Positions 9,124-17,062 of a stretch of DNA of 64,000 nucleotides are shown piece by piece. The position numbers and the translations under genes were made by a program. How positions within the stretch are numbered: position 1 is the stretch's first letter; the number at the start of each line of letters is the position of its first letter. This stretch comes from Bacillota bacterium (GTDB lineage Bacteria; Bacillota; Clostridia; Oscillospirales; Ruminococcaceae): assembly GCA_023391875.1 (NCBI GenBank), contig JAEWAB010000002.1:1-64000 (forward strand), given 5' to 3'. The notes below the pieces were generated by a model. The model did not search any database and had not been told where the DNA came from. It saw only the letters and a program-made list of their open reading frames with translations.

Positions 9124-9245
9124 TGTAGGGGCGAACTGTGTTCGCCCGCAGATGGCACCCCTTGAACGGGCAGGGCTGCGGGGTGTACCCCTGTATCCCC
9201 AAACGTTGCAGGTTAACATGCGGGAGCGCAGTGCGCTCCCCTACA
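9124..9245. repeat. Intergenic palindromic repeat element (TGTAGGGGCGAA type)
   Basis: The tpiA-gpmI spacer holds a unit beginning TGTAGGGGCGAACTGTG, which folds as GGGCGAA/TTCGCCC, and ending in another hairpin GGGAGCGCA/TGCGCTCCC followed by CCTACA, so the ends TGTAG and CTACA are inverted. Related GTAGGGGCGAACTGTGTTCG copies occur at 50633-50730 and a relative at 39684-39757. It resembles a REP/BIME-type dispersed intergenic repeat. Confidence 0.7.
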
Positions 9246-9309
9246 AGAAAAACGGATGCTCGGCGTTTTTGGCATAACACGATATATACTGAATTTTAGG
9301 ATAGTTCGC

Positions 9310-10074
9310 TTATTTTGCGGCGTTTACGATTACCGCAAAGTCCGCGGCCTTTAAGGAGGCGCCGCCGATTAAGCCGCCGTCTACGTCCTCTTTGCCCAAA
9401 AGCTCCGCCGCGTTCGCTGCGTTCATCGAGCCGCCGTACTGCACGGTGAGGCCGTCGGCCGCCTTTTTGCCGTACAGGGAAGCCACTACCTCGCGAATGG
9501 CGTGGTTTACCTCATTGGCCTGGTCGGCGGTGGCGGTTTTGCCGGTGCCGATCGCCCATACCGGCTCGTAGGCGATGATGATGCTCTTCAGCTCCTCTTC
9601 GGTCACGCCGCCGAGGGCAATCTTGGTCTGCAGCGATACGGTTTCGTTGGTGATGCCCTGCTCGCGCTGCTCTAACAGCTCGCCCACGCAGAGGATCACC
9701 TTTAAGCCGGCGTTTAAGGCCGCGCGCACACGCTTATTCACGGTCACGTCGGTCTCGCCGAAGTACTGTCTTCTCTCGGAGTGGCCGATGATCACATAGC
9801 CGATACCCATTTCTTTAAGCATGCCGGCGGAAATCTCGGCGGTAAAGGCGCCGCTCTCGGCCCAGTGGCAGTTCTGCGCGCCAACCTTGATGTTGGTGCC
9901 CTTGGTGGCGTCGAGTGCGGTTTCGAGGTTGGTAAAGGGTACGCAGAGTACCACGTCGCAGGCGGCGTCCTTTACAAGGGGCACCATCTCAGCGATTAAG
10001 GCCTTCGCCTCGGCGCGGTTTTTATTCATCTTCCAGTTGCCTGCGATTACGGTTTTGCGAAGTGCTGCGTTCAT
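9310..10074 (-). CDS. tpiA: Triosephosphate isomerase
   Basis: This cytoplasmic enzyme interconverts dihydroxyacetone phosphate and glyceraldehyde 3-phosphate. All hallmarks of the TIM-barrel family are visible in 254 residues: IAGNWKMNKN with the substrate-binding Lys, the catalytic His in VIIGHSERRQYF, the catalytic Glu in AYEPVWAIGTGKTA, and the phosphate-binding QYGGSMNAAN and GGLIGGASL loops. The ATG at 10074 is set by AAAGGATATTATT just upstream; a longer frame reaching to 10140 adds residues unlike the family. It follows the acyltransferase gene and precedes gpmI on the same strand. Confidence 0.98.
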   Translation of the reverse strand: MNAALRKTVIAGNWKMNKNRAEAKALIAEMVPLVKDAACDVVLCVPFTNLETALDATKGTNIKVGAQNCHWAESGAFTAEISAGMLKEMGIGYVIIGHSERRQYFGETDVTVNKRVRAALNAGLKVILCVGELLEQREQGITNETVSLQTKIALGGVTEEELKSIIIAYEPVWAIGTGKTATADQANEVNHAIREVVASLYGKKAADGLTVQYGGSMNAANAAELLGKEDVDGGLIGGASLKAADFAVIVNAAK

Positions 10075-10171
10075 AATAATATCCTTTCCTTTCTTGGGGC
10101 TTGTGCGCTTTGATGAAAAAAATTTTATATGCGTCTGCAAGGCACAACCCCGGGCGTGAAAGCCTAAGCTT

Positions 10172-11257
10172 TCAAACCTTAACTTTTTCCTTTGTTATAT
10201 ATTTTATCCCGAAAATAAACCGGGTAACAGCCAGACGTTTTGTTATCTCGTAGGTAAGCAGGGTAAATGCAAAGCTGAGAAGCATAATCAGCGGCGCCTG
10301 CACCGCGACAACGTCGGTAAGCTTAAAGATGTAGTAACCCGCCGCCACCAGCCAGGACTGGTGAAACAGGTAGACGGCAAACGACGCCCCCGCCAGATAG
10401 CCCGAGATTTTACTCTGCTTGTTGAAATAGCGCTTGCCCAAGCCGAGCATTGCCATGACGCAAACCCACATCGTAATGCCTTGCAGCGTACCGTCCAGCA
10501 GCCAACCGAAGCTGTAGTTGAAGAAGAATAACACGCAGCGGGCTGTCAGCAGCAGTGCCCCCACGGCCGTAAGCGGCCAGCGGTAATGCTCCAGCCGGTC
10601 GATGACCACATCCTGCCTGAAGATTAAAAAGCCGAGCATATAAAGCGCAAAGTACTGCCCGACACTCTTGCCGCCAAAATCGAGTATCAATGACATTAAA
10701 AGTGGCACGGGAAAGAGTATCAGCAGCTTCGGGATGGTGAGCTTTACACCGTCGATGGGTCTGCCGCGCTTATTATACCACAGCATGAGCGGCAGCGCGA
10801 GCAGGGAAATGGCAAACAGAAACAGTATAAACCAAAGATGCCCGGGCGTAAACCCGCCCTTGTAGCCTGTAAGGTCGGTGGGCTTTGTAAAGAACAGCAG
10901 GTATTGCTCAAAATAGCCGCCCGTATAGCCGTTGTGAAACCGCTCGGCAAAATAGGTTTGCACGGGCACAAGCAGCAATATGCCGAAGAAAAGCGGAACA
11001 AACAGCTTGAGCACGCGTTCCTTTATAAACTCCTTGGTGGAGCGCCGCTCCAGCGCGTGGCCCGCGGAGATGCCCGCCAGCACGAACAACAGCGGCATAA
11101 ACCATGGCCATGTAACCAGTAAGAATGCCGTCAGGGGCTGCACCACCGGGCCGTGGATGTAAAAGGACTCAAAAGGGTTGTACATCATGAAGGTATGATA
11201 CGGAAATAAGAGCAGGATGCAGAGGGTGCGCAGGTTGTCGATATAATACTTCCTCAC
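10172..11257 (-). CDS. Acyltransferase 3 family membrane protein
   Basis: This 361-residue protein has about ten hydrophobic segments and begins KYYIDNLRTLCILLLFPYHTFM, the standard opening of acyltransferase-3 proteins (OatA/NodX type) with the first-helix His. It ends in KTLTYEITKR-like helices typical of the group. Members transfer acyl groups, usually acetyl, to sugars or other cell-surface molecules. The GTG at 11257 is favoured because GAGGTGGCAAC precedes it; an ATG at 11287 lies inside the pgk terminator hairpin. Its place between pgk and tpiA is unusual, and its substrate cannot be told from sequence. Confidence 0.85.
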   Translation of the reverse strand: MRKYYIDNLRTLCILLLFPYHTFMMYNPFESFYIHGPVVQPLTAFLLVTWPWFMPLLFVLAGISAGHALERRSTKEFIKERVLKLFVPLFFGILLLVPVQTYFAERFHNGYTGGYFEQYLLFFTKPTDLTGYKGGFTPGHLWFILFLFAISLLALPLMLWYNKRGRPIDGVKLTIPKLLILFPVPLLMSLILDFGGKSVGQYFALYMLGFLIFRQDVVIDRLEHYRWPLTAVGALLLTARCVLFFFNYSFGWLLDGTLQGITMWVCVMAMLGLGKRYFNKQSKISGYLAGASFAVYLFHQSWLVAAGYYIFKLTDVVAVQAPLIMLLSFAFTLLTYEITKRLAVTRFIFGIKYITKEKVKV

Positions 11258-11267
11258 GTTGCCACCT

Positions 11268-11300
11268 CTAAAAGGAAGGGCAGGCATGGAGCCTGCCCTT
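11268..11300 (-). terminator. Terminator-like hairpin after pgk
   Basis: AAGGGCAGGC (11276-11285) and GCCTGCCCTT (11291-11300) form a perfect ten-base stem, followed on the minus strand by CCTTTTAG. The U-run is short, so read-through into the acyltransferase and tpiA is plausible. Confidence 0.7.
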
Positions 11301-11315
11301 CATAATCACTTCCGC

Positions 11316-12527
11316 TTATTTATCCTGAATCACGTCGATGCCGGGAAGGCCCTTGCCCTCGAGGTATTCGAGCGACGCGCCGCCGCCGGTGGAGATGTGG
11401 CTCATCTTATCGGCAAAGCCGAGCTGGATAACCGCCGCCGCACTGTCGCCGCCGCCGATGATGGTGGTGGCATCGGCCTCGGCAAGCGCCTTGGCTACGG
11501 CGATGGTGCCGTTTGCGAGTACGGGGTTCTCAAACACGCCCATCGGGCCGTTCCACACCACGGTCTTGGCGCTTTTTACAGCGTCCGCAAACAGCTTCTC
11601 GGTGGCGGGGCCGATGTCGAGGCCCTGCTTGTCGGCGGGGATCTTGTCCGCGGCAACAACCTCTATATCGATCTTTGCGTCAATCGGGTCGGGGAAGGAG
11701 GCAGCGATGCGGGCGTCTACAGGCAGCAGCAGCTTCACGCCCTTGTCCTCGGCCTTCTTGAGCATCTCCTTGCAGTAGTCGAGCTTCTCGGCGTCGAGCA
11801 GCGACTTGCCAACCTCATAGCCCTTCGCGGCAAGGAAGGTGTACGCCATACCGCCGCCGATGATGAGGGTGTCTACCTTGGTTAAGAGGTTATCGATAAC
11901 GTTGAGCTTATCGGCAACCTTCGCGCCGCCGAGGATGGCCACGAAGGGACGCTTCGGGCTCTCTACCGCGTTGCCGAGGTAGTTAATCTCCTTGCCCATG
12001 AGGTAGCCTACAGCGGTTTCCTTCACATATTCGGTAACGCCCGCGGTGGAGCAGTGCGCTCTGTGCGCCGAGCCGAACGCGTCGTCTACGTATACATCGG
12101 CAAGAGAGGCTAAGTCTTTGCTAAACTCGGGCAGGTTTTTGGTTTCTTCTTTTCTAAAGCGGGTGTTCTGCAACAGCACCACGTCGCCGTCCTTCATCGC
12201 GGCAACAGCGGCCTTGGCGTTTGCGCCAACCACCTCGTCGTCGTTTGCGAACACTACCTGTTTGCCCAGCAGCTCGGAAAGGCGAACCGCTACGGGAGCA
12301 AGTGAAAACTTCTCCTCCGGCCCGTTCTTGGGCTTGCCCAGATGCGAGCACAGGATAACCCTGCCGCCGTCTTTTATCAGCTTCTGGATGGTGGGCAGCG
12401 CCGCGGTGATGCGGTTGTCGTTGGTGATCACGCCGTCTTTGAGCGGTACGTTAAAATCGCAGCGAACCAGTACTCTTTTACCGTTTACATGAATGTCGTC
12501 AACGGTTTTTTTGTTAAGCAAACTCAT
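11316..12527 (-). CDS. pgk: Phosphoglycerate kinase
   Basis: This 403-residue enzyme makes ATP from 1,3-bisphosphoglycerate and ADP. Conserved elements include VLVRCDFNVPLKDG at the N-terminus, LCSHLGKPKNG, DAFGSAHRAHCS, the hinge-region IVDNLL-like segment, the nucleotide-binding GGGMAYTFLAAKG, WNGPMGVFE and the C-terminal GGGDSAAAV and STGGGASLEYLEG loops. The ATG at 12527 has GGGAGA seven bases upstream. No gap gene is next to it; the gene on the upstream side is a phosphoribosyltransferase. It heads the minus-strand glycolytic cluster. Confidence 0.98.
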   Translation of the reverse strand: MSLLNKKTVDDIHVNGKRVLVRCDFNVPLKDGVITNDNRITAALPTIQKLIKDGGRVILCSHLGKPKNGPEEKFSLAPVAVRLSELLGKQVVFANDDEVVGANAKAAVAAMKDGDVVLLQNTRFRKEETKNLPEFSKDLASLADVYVDDAFGSAHRAHCSTAGVTEYVKETAVGYLMGKEINYLGNAVESPKRPFVAILGGAKVADKLNVIDNLLTKVDTLIIGGGMAYTFLAAKGYEVGKSLLDAEKLDYCKEMLKKAEDKGVKLLLPVDARIAASFPDPIDAKIDIEVVAADKIPADKQGLDIGPATEKLFADAVKSAKTVVWNGPMGVFENPVLANGTIAVAKALAEADATTIIGGGDSAAAVIQLGFADKMSHISTGGGASLEYLEGKGLPGIDVIQDK

Positions 12528-12743
12528 CTGCAAGTCTCCCTTTCATTTACCCTGAGCGGTTAAAGCCGACAGGAAGCTTCTCTTGTTAAACTATAAACAA
12601 TCCTTGTATTATTTTATTACAAACAGGCCATTTTTTCAAGTGGCGCGGGCAGGTTTTGTCACTTTTTCTTGGGGTTAAAACCCTTTAAAGTTGGGACGAC
12701 TTGCAGGGTATCTTTTATCACAATTCACCAACGACTAGCTAGC

Positions 12744-13388
12744 CTATTCGATTTTAGTATACCCCGAACTGCTTACAATTGCATCGATCTTCAGCTGGTT
12801 TTTGCAGCTTGGGCAGTCGCGCGGCGAAAAGGTCTGGTAATCGGGCAGGTCGGCGAGGGTGAATACGGCGTGTACGGGCAGGCTTGCCATCTCCGAGATG
12901 GCGCTGAACACCGCCGCGATGCCCACCGTGTTTCCGCCGTAGTACTGGATGCACTCGAGCGAGCGGTGGATGGTCTTGCCGGTGGTCGCCGAGGCGATAA
13001 GTAGCAGCACGCTCTTGCCCCAGATCATCTTCTGCAGGTTATCCCGAAACACCATCTGCCCGTTTGCGTTGTACTCGGGCGTGAGCACGCAGATATCGCT
13101 GTCGCTGCTTAACGAGCGGGTGCCCGCCTGAGCCAGCTCGCGCGCGATAAAAGCGCCGATCATCTCGCAGCCGTCCATGCAGATGATGGTGTCTACGGGG
13201 GTGGCGCTTGCGTAGTGCGCCGCGAGTACCTCTGCCGCCAGCCTCGCCGCCTTGCTGTGGTGTTTGATTCCGGTGATGTCGATGTAATAGTTTACGTGGG
13301 AATGGTTGGTTGCAAAGTGCCCGGGAATCACGCTGATAGACATTTTTCCGTTCTGCCTGGCCTTGATTTTAACCGCTCTGCTTTCCAT
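12744..13388 (-). CDS. Phosphoribosyltransferase-domain protein (orotate PRT-like)
   Basis: This 214-residue protein has a type I phosphoribosyltransferase fold. DTIICMDGCEMIGAFIAREL resembles the substrate-side segment of orotate phosphoribosyltransferases, and VLLLIASATTGKTIHRSLECIQYYG stands where the PRPP-binding loop is expected. The loop lacks the usual paired acidic residues (D-D/E), reading IASATTG, so activity or role may differ from PyrE. A C-terminal CPSCKNQL pair could bind zinc. The ATG at 13388 has AAAGGAG nine bases upstream. No other pyrimidine genes are near. A regulatory or salvage role is possible. Confidence 0.72.
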   Translation of the reverse strand: MESRAVKIKARQNGKMSISVIPGHFATNHSHVNYYIDITGIKHHSKAARLAAEVLAAHYASATPVDTIICMDGCEMIGAFIARELAQAGTRSLSSDSDICVLTPEYNANGQMVFRDNLQKMIWGKSVLLLIASATTGKTIHRSLECIQYYGGNTVGIAAVFSAISEMASLPVHAVFTLADLPDYQTFSPRDCPSCKNQLKIDAIVSSSGYTKIE

Positions 13389-13561
13389 ACCTTACTGCTC
13401 CTTTCATCATCCTGAAACGATATGAACCATCGATGGATCTGCCGTATAGTATACGCCCAAACACAGGGGCTATCTTTAAAATTATAGTACCATTTTACGG
13501 CGAATTATGCAATTATCTAGGAAACAGTTATCTTGCTTTGCAAAGGATATCCATGTTATTA

Positions 13562-13589
13562 TTTACAGATAAATCCTTTCGTGTATAAT
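13562..13589 (+). promoter_or_regulatory. Promoter of the 13623 lipoprotein gene
   Basis: TTTACA (13562-13567) and TATAAT (13584-13589) are 16 bases apart, 34 bases before the start codon. The following AAAGGAG ribosome site fits a short leader. Confidence 0.65.
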
Positions 13590-13622
13590 AAGATTAATGT
13601 TATTTTATGTAAAGGAGTTTAT

Positions 13623-14354
13623 ATGATTAAAAGACTATTATTGGTTTTGATATGGACGGTCCTGCTGCTGGTGGGATGCGATAAAAATTCAACAGGCCTG
13701 GATAGTTCCGCGGCTTCTGAAAGTGTAGTGCAAGCAAGCGACAGCGCGCAAGCGGTATCGGATGGCAGCAGTGTAGCGGAGAGCGTAAAGCCCACATTTA
13801 CAAAGGAAGAGCTTGATGAAGCGAAAAAACAAGCGGAGCTGCTAACCGCCCATCTCATTGATGGTTCTTTGCTTAGTACTGCTCTTGACGGTGAAACAGC
13901 GCCTTCTCAACGAGAAATAAACAACTTTGTATTATGGACGGTAAGATTTTTAGAAAGCCCTAATTATTTATTTTATGATTTCTTCAGTAAGACGGAAGAT
14001 GCGTTGTATCTGTTCCCACTAAAAAATGTTCAGCAGATCGTACATGAAGTGTTCGGTGTGGAAGACTGGGTTTTAGAAAGCAGTTCTCTTAACTTTAATG
14101 AACAAAAACAACAGTATGAATCCGGTCTTGAATATGAGATCGGCGGAGCGTTTTCTTTTGAAAATCTGACTTTAGAAATTATAGAGGATACCGCGAAAAT
14201 CGAAACCACCTTTTTGCTGACGGATAGAATAGGGTTTAAAGGGGAACCCGGATGGAATGAACATGGATATTATACCATCACCTTTCAGGTTATGCGTGAG
14301 CAGGAACGGGTTTTTCTAAGGTATATCGAGATAAAAGCCGCTGAACAGGGCTGA
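13623..14354 (+). CDS. Lipoprotein of unknown function
   Basis: The 243-residue product starts with a lipoprotein signal, MIKRLLLVLIWTVLLLVGC, giving a lipidated Cys19. A Ser/Ala-rich linker (about 22-50) is followed by a globular region with no motif I recognise. The start at 13623 is fixed by AAAGGAG six bases upstream; a longer in-frame extension would run through the promoter. The next gene begins 25 bases after its stop, so the two probably form an operon. Base use is less GC-rich than the neighbours. Likely a membrane-anchored surface protein. Confidence 0.8.
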   Translation: MIKRLLLVLIWTVLLLVGCDKNSTGLDSSAASESVVQASDSAQAVSDGSSVAESVKPTFTKEELDEAKKQAELLTAHLIDGSLLSTALDGETAPSQREINNFVLWTVRFLESPNYLFYDFFSKTEDALYLFPLKNVQQIVHEVFGVEDWVLESSSLNFNEQKQQYESGLEYEIGGAFSFENLTLEIIEDTAKIETTFLLTDRIGFKGEPGWNEHGYYTITFQVMREQERVFLRYIEIKAAEQG

Positions 14355-14379
14355 AATTCAAAGATGAGGAGTGCGTAGG

Positions 14380-14598
14380 ATGAAAAAGATACTCTGTATG
14401 CTCCCGGTACTGATGCTATTGATTTTACCGGTTACGAGGCAGGCTCCGGCGGGGGCTATTGCTGTAAATACCTCAAAGGGGGCAGCCCTTGTAGTGGTGC
14501 GGGATGAGGAACTGCTGGCATTGCCGGAAGCCGAACTGTACCATACCCTGCAGCAGATCATTGAACGCGTGGGCGTCTATGCAAAGCCGAAGGCATAG
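14380..14598 (+). CDS. Small exported protein, unknown
   Basis: This 72-residue protein opens with a signal-like segment MKKILCMLPVLMLLILPVTRQAPAG and then has about 45 residues ending AKPKA. There is no lipobox Cys at the predicted cleavage site. GAGGAG precedes the ATG at 14380, and the gene is followed by a strong terminator hairpin. It sits directly after a lipoprotein gene and may be its partner. I recognise no family. Confidence 0.6.
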   Translation: MKKILCMLPVLMLLILPVTRQAPAGAIAVNTSKGAALVVVRDEELLALPEAELYHTLQQIIERVGVYAKPKA

Positions 14599-14620
14599 CA
14601 TGTTTCTTTATTCATGCAGA

Positions 14621-14670
14621 CCTAAACAAACAGAATCCCCCGCGAAAGCGGGGGATTCTGTTTGTTTAGG
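14621..14670. terminator. Perfect 23-bp bidirectional terminator
   Basis: The 23 bases from 14621 are exactly inverted at 14648-14670 around the tetraloop GAAA; the core CCCCCGC/GCGGGGG is flanked by AT-rich arms that give T-rich tails on both strands. It serves converging genes: the small exported protein on the plus strand and the CDP-alcohol transferase on the minus strand, whose last codons (14666 onward) lie inside it. Confidence 0.9.
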
Positions 14671-15274
14671 TCTTATCGGACACAGGGTTTGCGGCAGGTA
14701 TACAGCATTGCGCGCGGCGGGAGTGTGTTACACCGTCTACGCACCGCTTGACGCGGTAGACACTTGAGACCGCCGCCATCAGGGTAAGCCCCTGTGCGCA
14801 GCACACCGCGATTATCCACGCGGCGGGATAGGGTAAAAGCGTATAGAGCAGCAGGCTCAAAAGCGGGAGCGCAAGCATCAGGATAGCGGATAGCCTGCCC
14901 AACTTATCAAAGAACAGCGCACCCGCGCCGCCCTGCACCTTTATAAGTACCCGGGAGGTTGCCCAAAACTCGCTGAATTTAAGTACCGCCACCGCAAGCA
15001 TCCACCACGGCATCATGCCCTTCACAGCCATCGCGGTAAACGCGGCGAGCAGCAGCGTCAGGTCGGCAATCACGTCCAGTTTGGCGCCTAAGCGGGTCGT
15101 CACACCCCATCTGCGCGCCAGCCTGCCGTCAAGGATATCGGTCGCGCAGGCGAATGCGTACAGCGCGATGGGCAGCGCCTTATGTATGTCGGGCGTCAGC
15201 AGCAGCGTCGCAAACAGGGCGCTCAATATGATGCGCGAAAGGGTGAGCAGGTTTACGGCAATCTTTTTGCTCAT
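14666..15274 (-). CDS. CDP-alcohol phosphatidyltransferase family protein
   Basis: The 202-residue protein is a polytopic membrane enzyme of the family that joins CDP-diacylglycerol (or another CDP-alcohol) to a second alcohol. The signature D-G-x2-A-R-x8-G-x3-D-x3-D is complete: DGRLARRWGVTTRLGAKLDVIAD near residues 48-71. About five or six hydrophobic helices follow. It resembles PgsA-like phosphatidylglycerophosphate synthases, but the acceptor cannot be named. It is the third gene of a minus-strand operon with a TetR regulator and a flavodoxin-like protein, starting five bases after the latter's stop. Its stop codon overlaps the terminator hairpin. Confidence 0.86.
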   Translation of the reverse strand: MSKKIAVNLLTLSRIILSALFATLLLTPDIHKALPIALYAFACATDILDGRLARRWGVTTRLGAKLDVIADLTLLLAAFTAMAVKGMMPWWMLAVAVLKFSEFWATSRVLIKVQGGAGALFFDKLGRLSAILMLALPLLSLLLYTLLPYPAAWIIAVCCAQGLTLMAAVSSVYRVKRCVDGVTHSRRAQCCIPAANPVSDKT

Positions 15275-15279
15275 GCCCT

Positions 15280-15834
15280 TTATGCTTCGTTGGCGGACAG
15301 GCCGAACGCGTAGGCCGCCTGCGCGGCGTTCTTATCGCTCGACAGAATCTTCTGCCGTTTTACCTGTACATTGTCTTTGATGTTGGAGGCAATGGTGTCC
15401 AGCTCCGGCATCTCGGCTGCGCCGCCCATGGAGTAGAGCAGCACCTTTTTGCCTGCCGCCTGCTCCATCTTCGCCGCGTACTCCAAAATCAGCTTGGAGG
15501 GCTGCGCCGCGAACACGGTGGAGCCCATCGCGATCACGTCATAGGCCGAAACGTCGCCCGAAAGGTGCTCGCCGGGGTAGCTAACGGTTACAGTATAGCC
15601 CGCTTCGTTAAGGCCCTTTGCCACGCTCTCCCCAATGGTATTGGATACCTTAGAAAGCGAGGGCTGGTACACGACCAGAGCCTTTTTGCCGTTTTTGCCC
15701 TCTAAAACCGTTTGCTTGTCGCCTTTGTAGGCATTGTTGGAGTTTACCAGAATAACCATTGCCACCATCGCGCAGATCATAAGCAGGATAATAGCCCCTA
15801 CCGCGATGCCTAAAACGATTAAAAATTGTTTCAT
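15280..15834 (-). CDS. Membrane-anchored flavodoxin-like protein
   Basis: The product of 184 residues has an N-terminal transmembrane helix (about 6-30) and then a flavodoxin-like domain: KKALVVYQPSLSKVSNTIGESVAKGL replaces the phosphate-binding loop, followed by YDVIAMGSTVFAAQPSKLILEYA and KKVLLYSMGGAAEMPELD. Related flavoproteins move electrons or reduce quinones. The FMN loop is not the canonical TxTGNT, so FMN binding is uncertain. The ATG at 15834 has AGAGGA eight bases upstream. It lies between a TetR-type regulator and a CDP-alcohol transferase in one operon. Confidence 0.75.
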   Translation of the reverse strand: MKQFLIVLGIAVGAIILLMICAMVAMVILVNSNNAYKGDKQTVLEGKNGKKALVVYQPSLSKVSNTIGESVAKGLNEAGYTVTVSYPGEHLSGDVSAYDVIAMGSTVFAAQPSKLILEYAAKMEQAAGKKVLLYSMGGAAEMPELDTIASNIKDNVQVKRQKILSSDKNAAQAAYAFGLSANEA

Positions 15835-15938
15835 ATCTTTCATCCTCTCAAAAAGTCGTGTTTATCTATACAGATTAACTAGTTGGTGTCTTATGCGGAT
15901 ACTCTTCGTGGGTGCTATGCTTACCGGATGAACTTTGG

Positions 15939-16532
15939 CTAAGCGTCTGAGCCCATCAGCAGCGTAAGCAGCTGCCGAACGTTCTGCGCGGCGTATACCT
16001 TCATGACTGCGCGGTCGGTAAAGGCGCTGCGCTGGTAGATAAATATTCCCAGCTCGCCGTAGATATACTTGAACAAAATATCGCAGATGCGCGCGGCGGC
16101 CTGCGGTTTGAGCGGGTCTTTGCACGCGAGCATCAGCGCCTCGGCAAACTGGCGGGAGGGCATCGCCAGTATCGGCGCGACGGTAGGGGGAGGGGAGCCC
16201 GTCAGCGGCTCCAACCAGGTAAGCCGGTACCAGCCCGGGTGGTCGATATAAAAATCCATCAGCCGCTCAAGGTTTGCGAACAGCTTTTCCTGCGGCTCCA
16301 CCGCCTCGCCGTCGCCGCGCTCTATCTCTTTGAGCATCATCAGTATGACCTGCCCCAGCGCTTCCCAATAAATTTCGTTGAGGTTATTAAAATAGTTGTA
16401 GAGATTTGTGTGTGCGCAGTTTAGCTCCTTGGCGATCTCGCGCAGGGTGACGTCCTTGGTGCCGCCGTTTCGGTCAATCATCTGAATGGTGGTTTTTACA
16501 ATCTGTTCTCTGTCGATATGCTTTCTTGTCAT
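15939..16532 (-). CDS. TetR-family transcriptional regulator
   Basis: This 197-residue repressor has a TetR helix-turn-helix in the N-terminal 50 residues: REQIVKTTIQMIDRNGGTKDVTLREIAKELNCAHTNLYNYFNNLNEIYWEAL. The C-terminal half is a helical ligand-binding domain with no assigned ligand. The ATG at 16532 has AAAGGGG at good spacing. Immediately upstream are a promoter (16643-16670) and two palindromic half-sites ACCAATGGT between promoter and gene, so it most likely represses its own operon, including the flavodoxin-like and CDP-alcohol transferase genes. The inducer may be a lipid or membrane-active compound; that is a guess. Confidence 0.88.
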   Translation of the reverse strand: MTRKHIDREQIVKTTIQMIDRNGGTKDVTLREIAKELNCAHTNLYNYFNNLNEIYWEALGQVILMMLKEIERGDGEAVEPQEKLFANLERLMDFYIDHPGWYRLTWLEPLTGSPPPTVAPILAMPSRQFAEALMLACKDPLKPQAAARICDILFKYIYGELGIFIYQRSAFTDRAVMKVYAAQNVRQLLTLLMGSDA

Positions 16533-16617
16533 GCCGTTCCCCTTTAAGGGCCAAAGAGAGCGTTTTGCCCCGTGGCGGGCGGCCTTTAGGGGCTTCAGAT
16601 CAATCTTTGACATCTTA

Positions 16618-16640
16618 TGACCAATGGTAATTACCAATGG
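16618..16640. promoter_or_regulatory. TetR operator, two ACCAATGGT copies
   Basis: ACCAATGGT occurs twice (about 16619-16627 and 16632-16640) separated by AATT; each copy is the palindrome ACCA-N-TGGT. The pair starts just downstream of the -10 box of the TetR operon, the classic position for repression. A third relative, GCCACTGGTAA, lies at 16692-16702 upstream of the -35 box. Confidence 0.75.
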
Positions 16641-16642
16641 TT

Positions 16643-16670
16643 ATTTTACCACAGCGGATGTAAATGTCAA
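16643..16670 (-). promoter_or_regulatory. Promoter of the TetR operon
   Basis: On the minus strand consensus TTGACA (16665-16670) and TAAAAT (16643-16648) are 16 bases apart. The transcription start would fall inside the operator at 16618-16640. Confidence 0.75.
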
Positions 16671-16811
16671 TAGGTTTTTCATAAAAATATTGCCACTGGT
16701 AACTTTGACGCAAAACCGCCAAACAAGTGTCAAACACTACCACAGGGCATACAATTTCATACGGTATCCTTGTTCAGGATAATGCCGCAAAATTTGCACA
16801 AATAAGAAAAC

Positions 16812-16961
16812 AATGGTATAATAAGCACGTTACAGGCTGATAAAGTAAGAAGGCTGTTTTCGCGCTTATTATACCATTTTATGTCCACCGCCTCGCCCCT
16901 GCGGGGCAACCGGCGGAAATGGACGATTATACCATAAACGCGGCTGCGTTCATGGTATAAT
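16812..16961. repeat. Nested inverted-repeat element with ATTATACCAT arms
   Basis: AATGGTATAATAAGC (16812-16826) is exactly inverted at 16864-16878, and ATTATACCAT (16926-16935) is inverted at 16952-16961, with the GC-rich hairpin GCCCCTGCGGGGC between them. The four arms share ATGGTATAAT. No open frame is present. The layout resembles a small MITE or a BIME-type pair. It fills most of the 530-base gene-free stretch 16533-17062. Confidence 0.6.
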
Positions 16962-17062
16962 ATTATCGCTTTATACCGATAAGAGTCAATTCCCAAGGTG
17001 CGTTGCCCGCTTAAGTGCAGCCGCCGCGAATTGATTTGCAATAACCTTTAAGGGGTGCTAGC

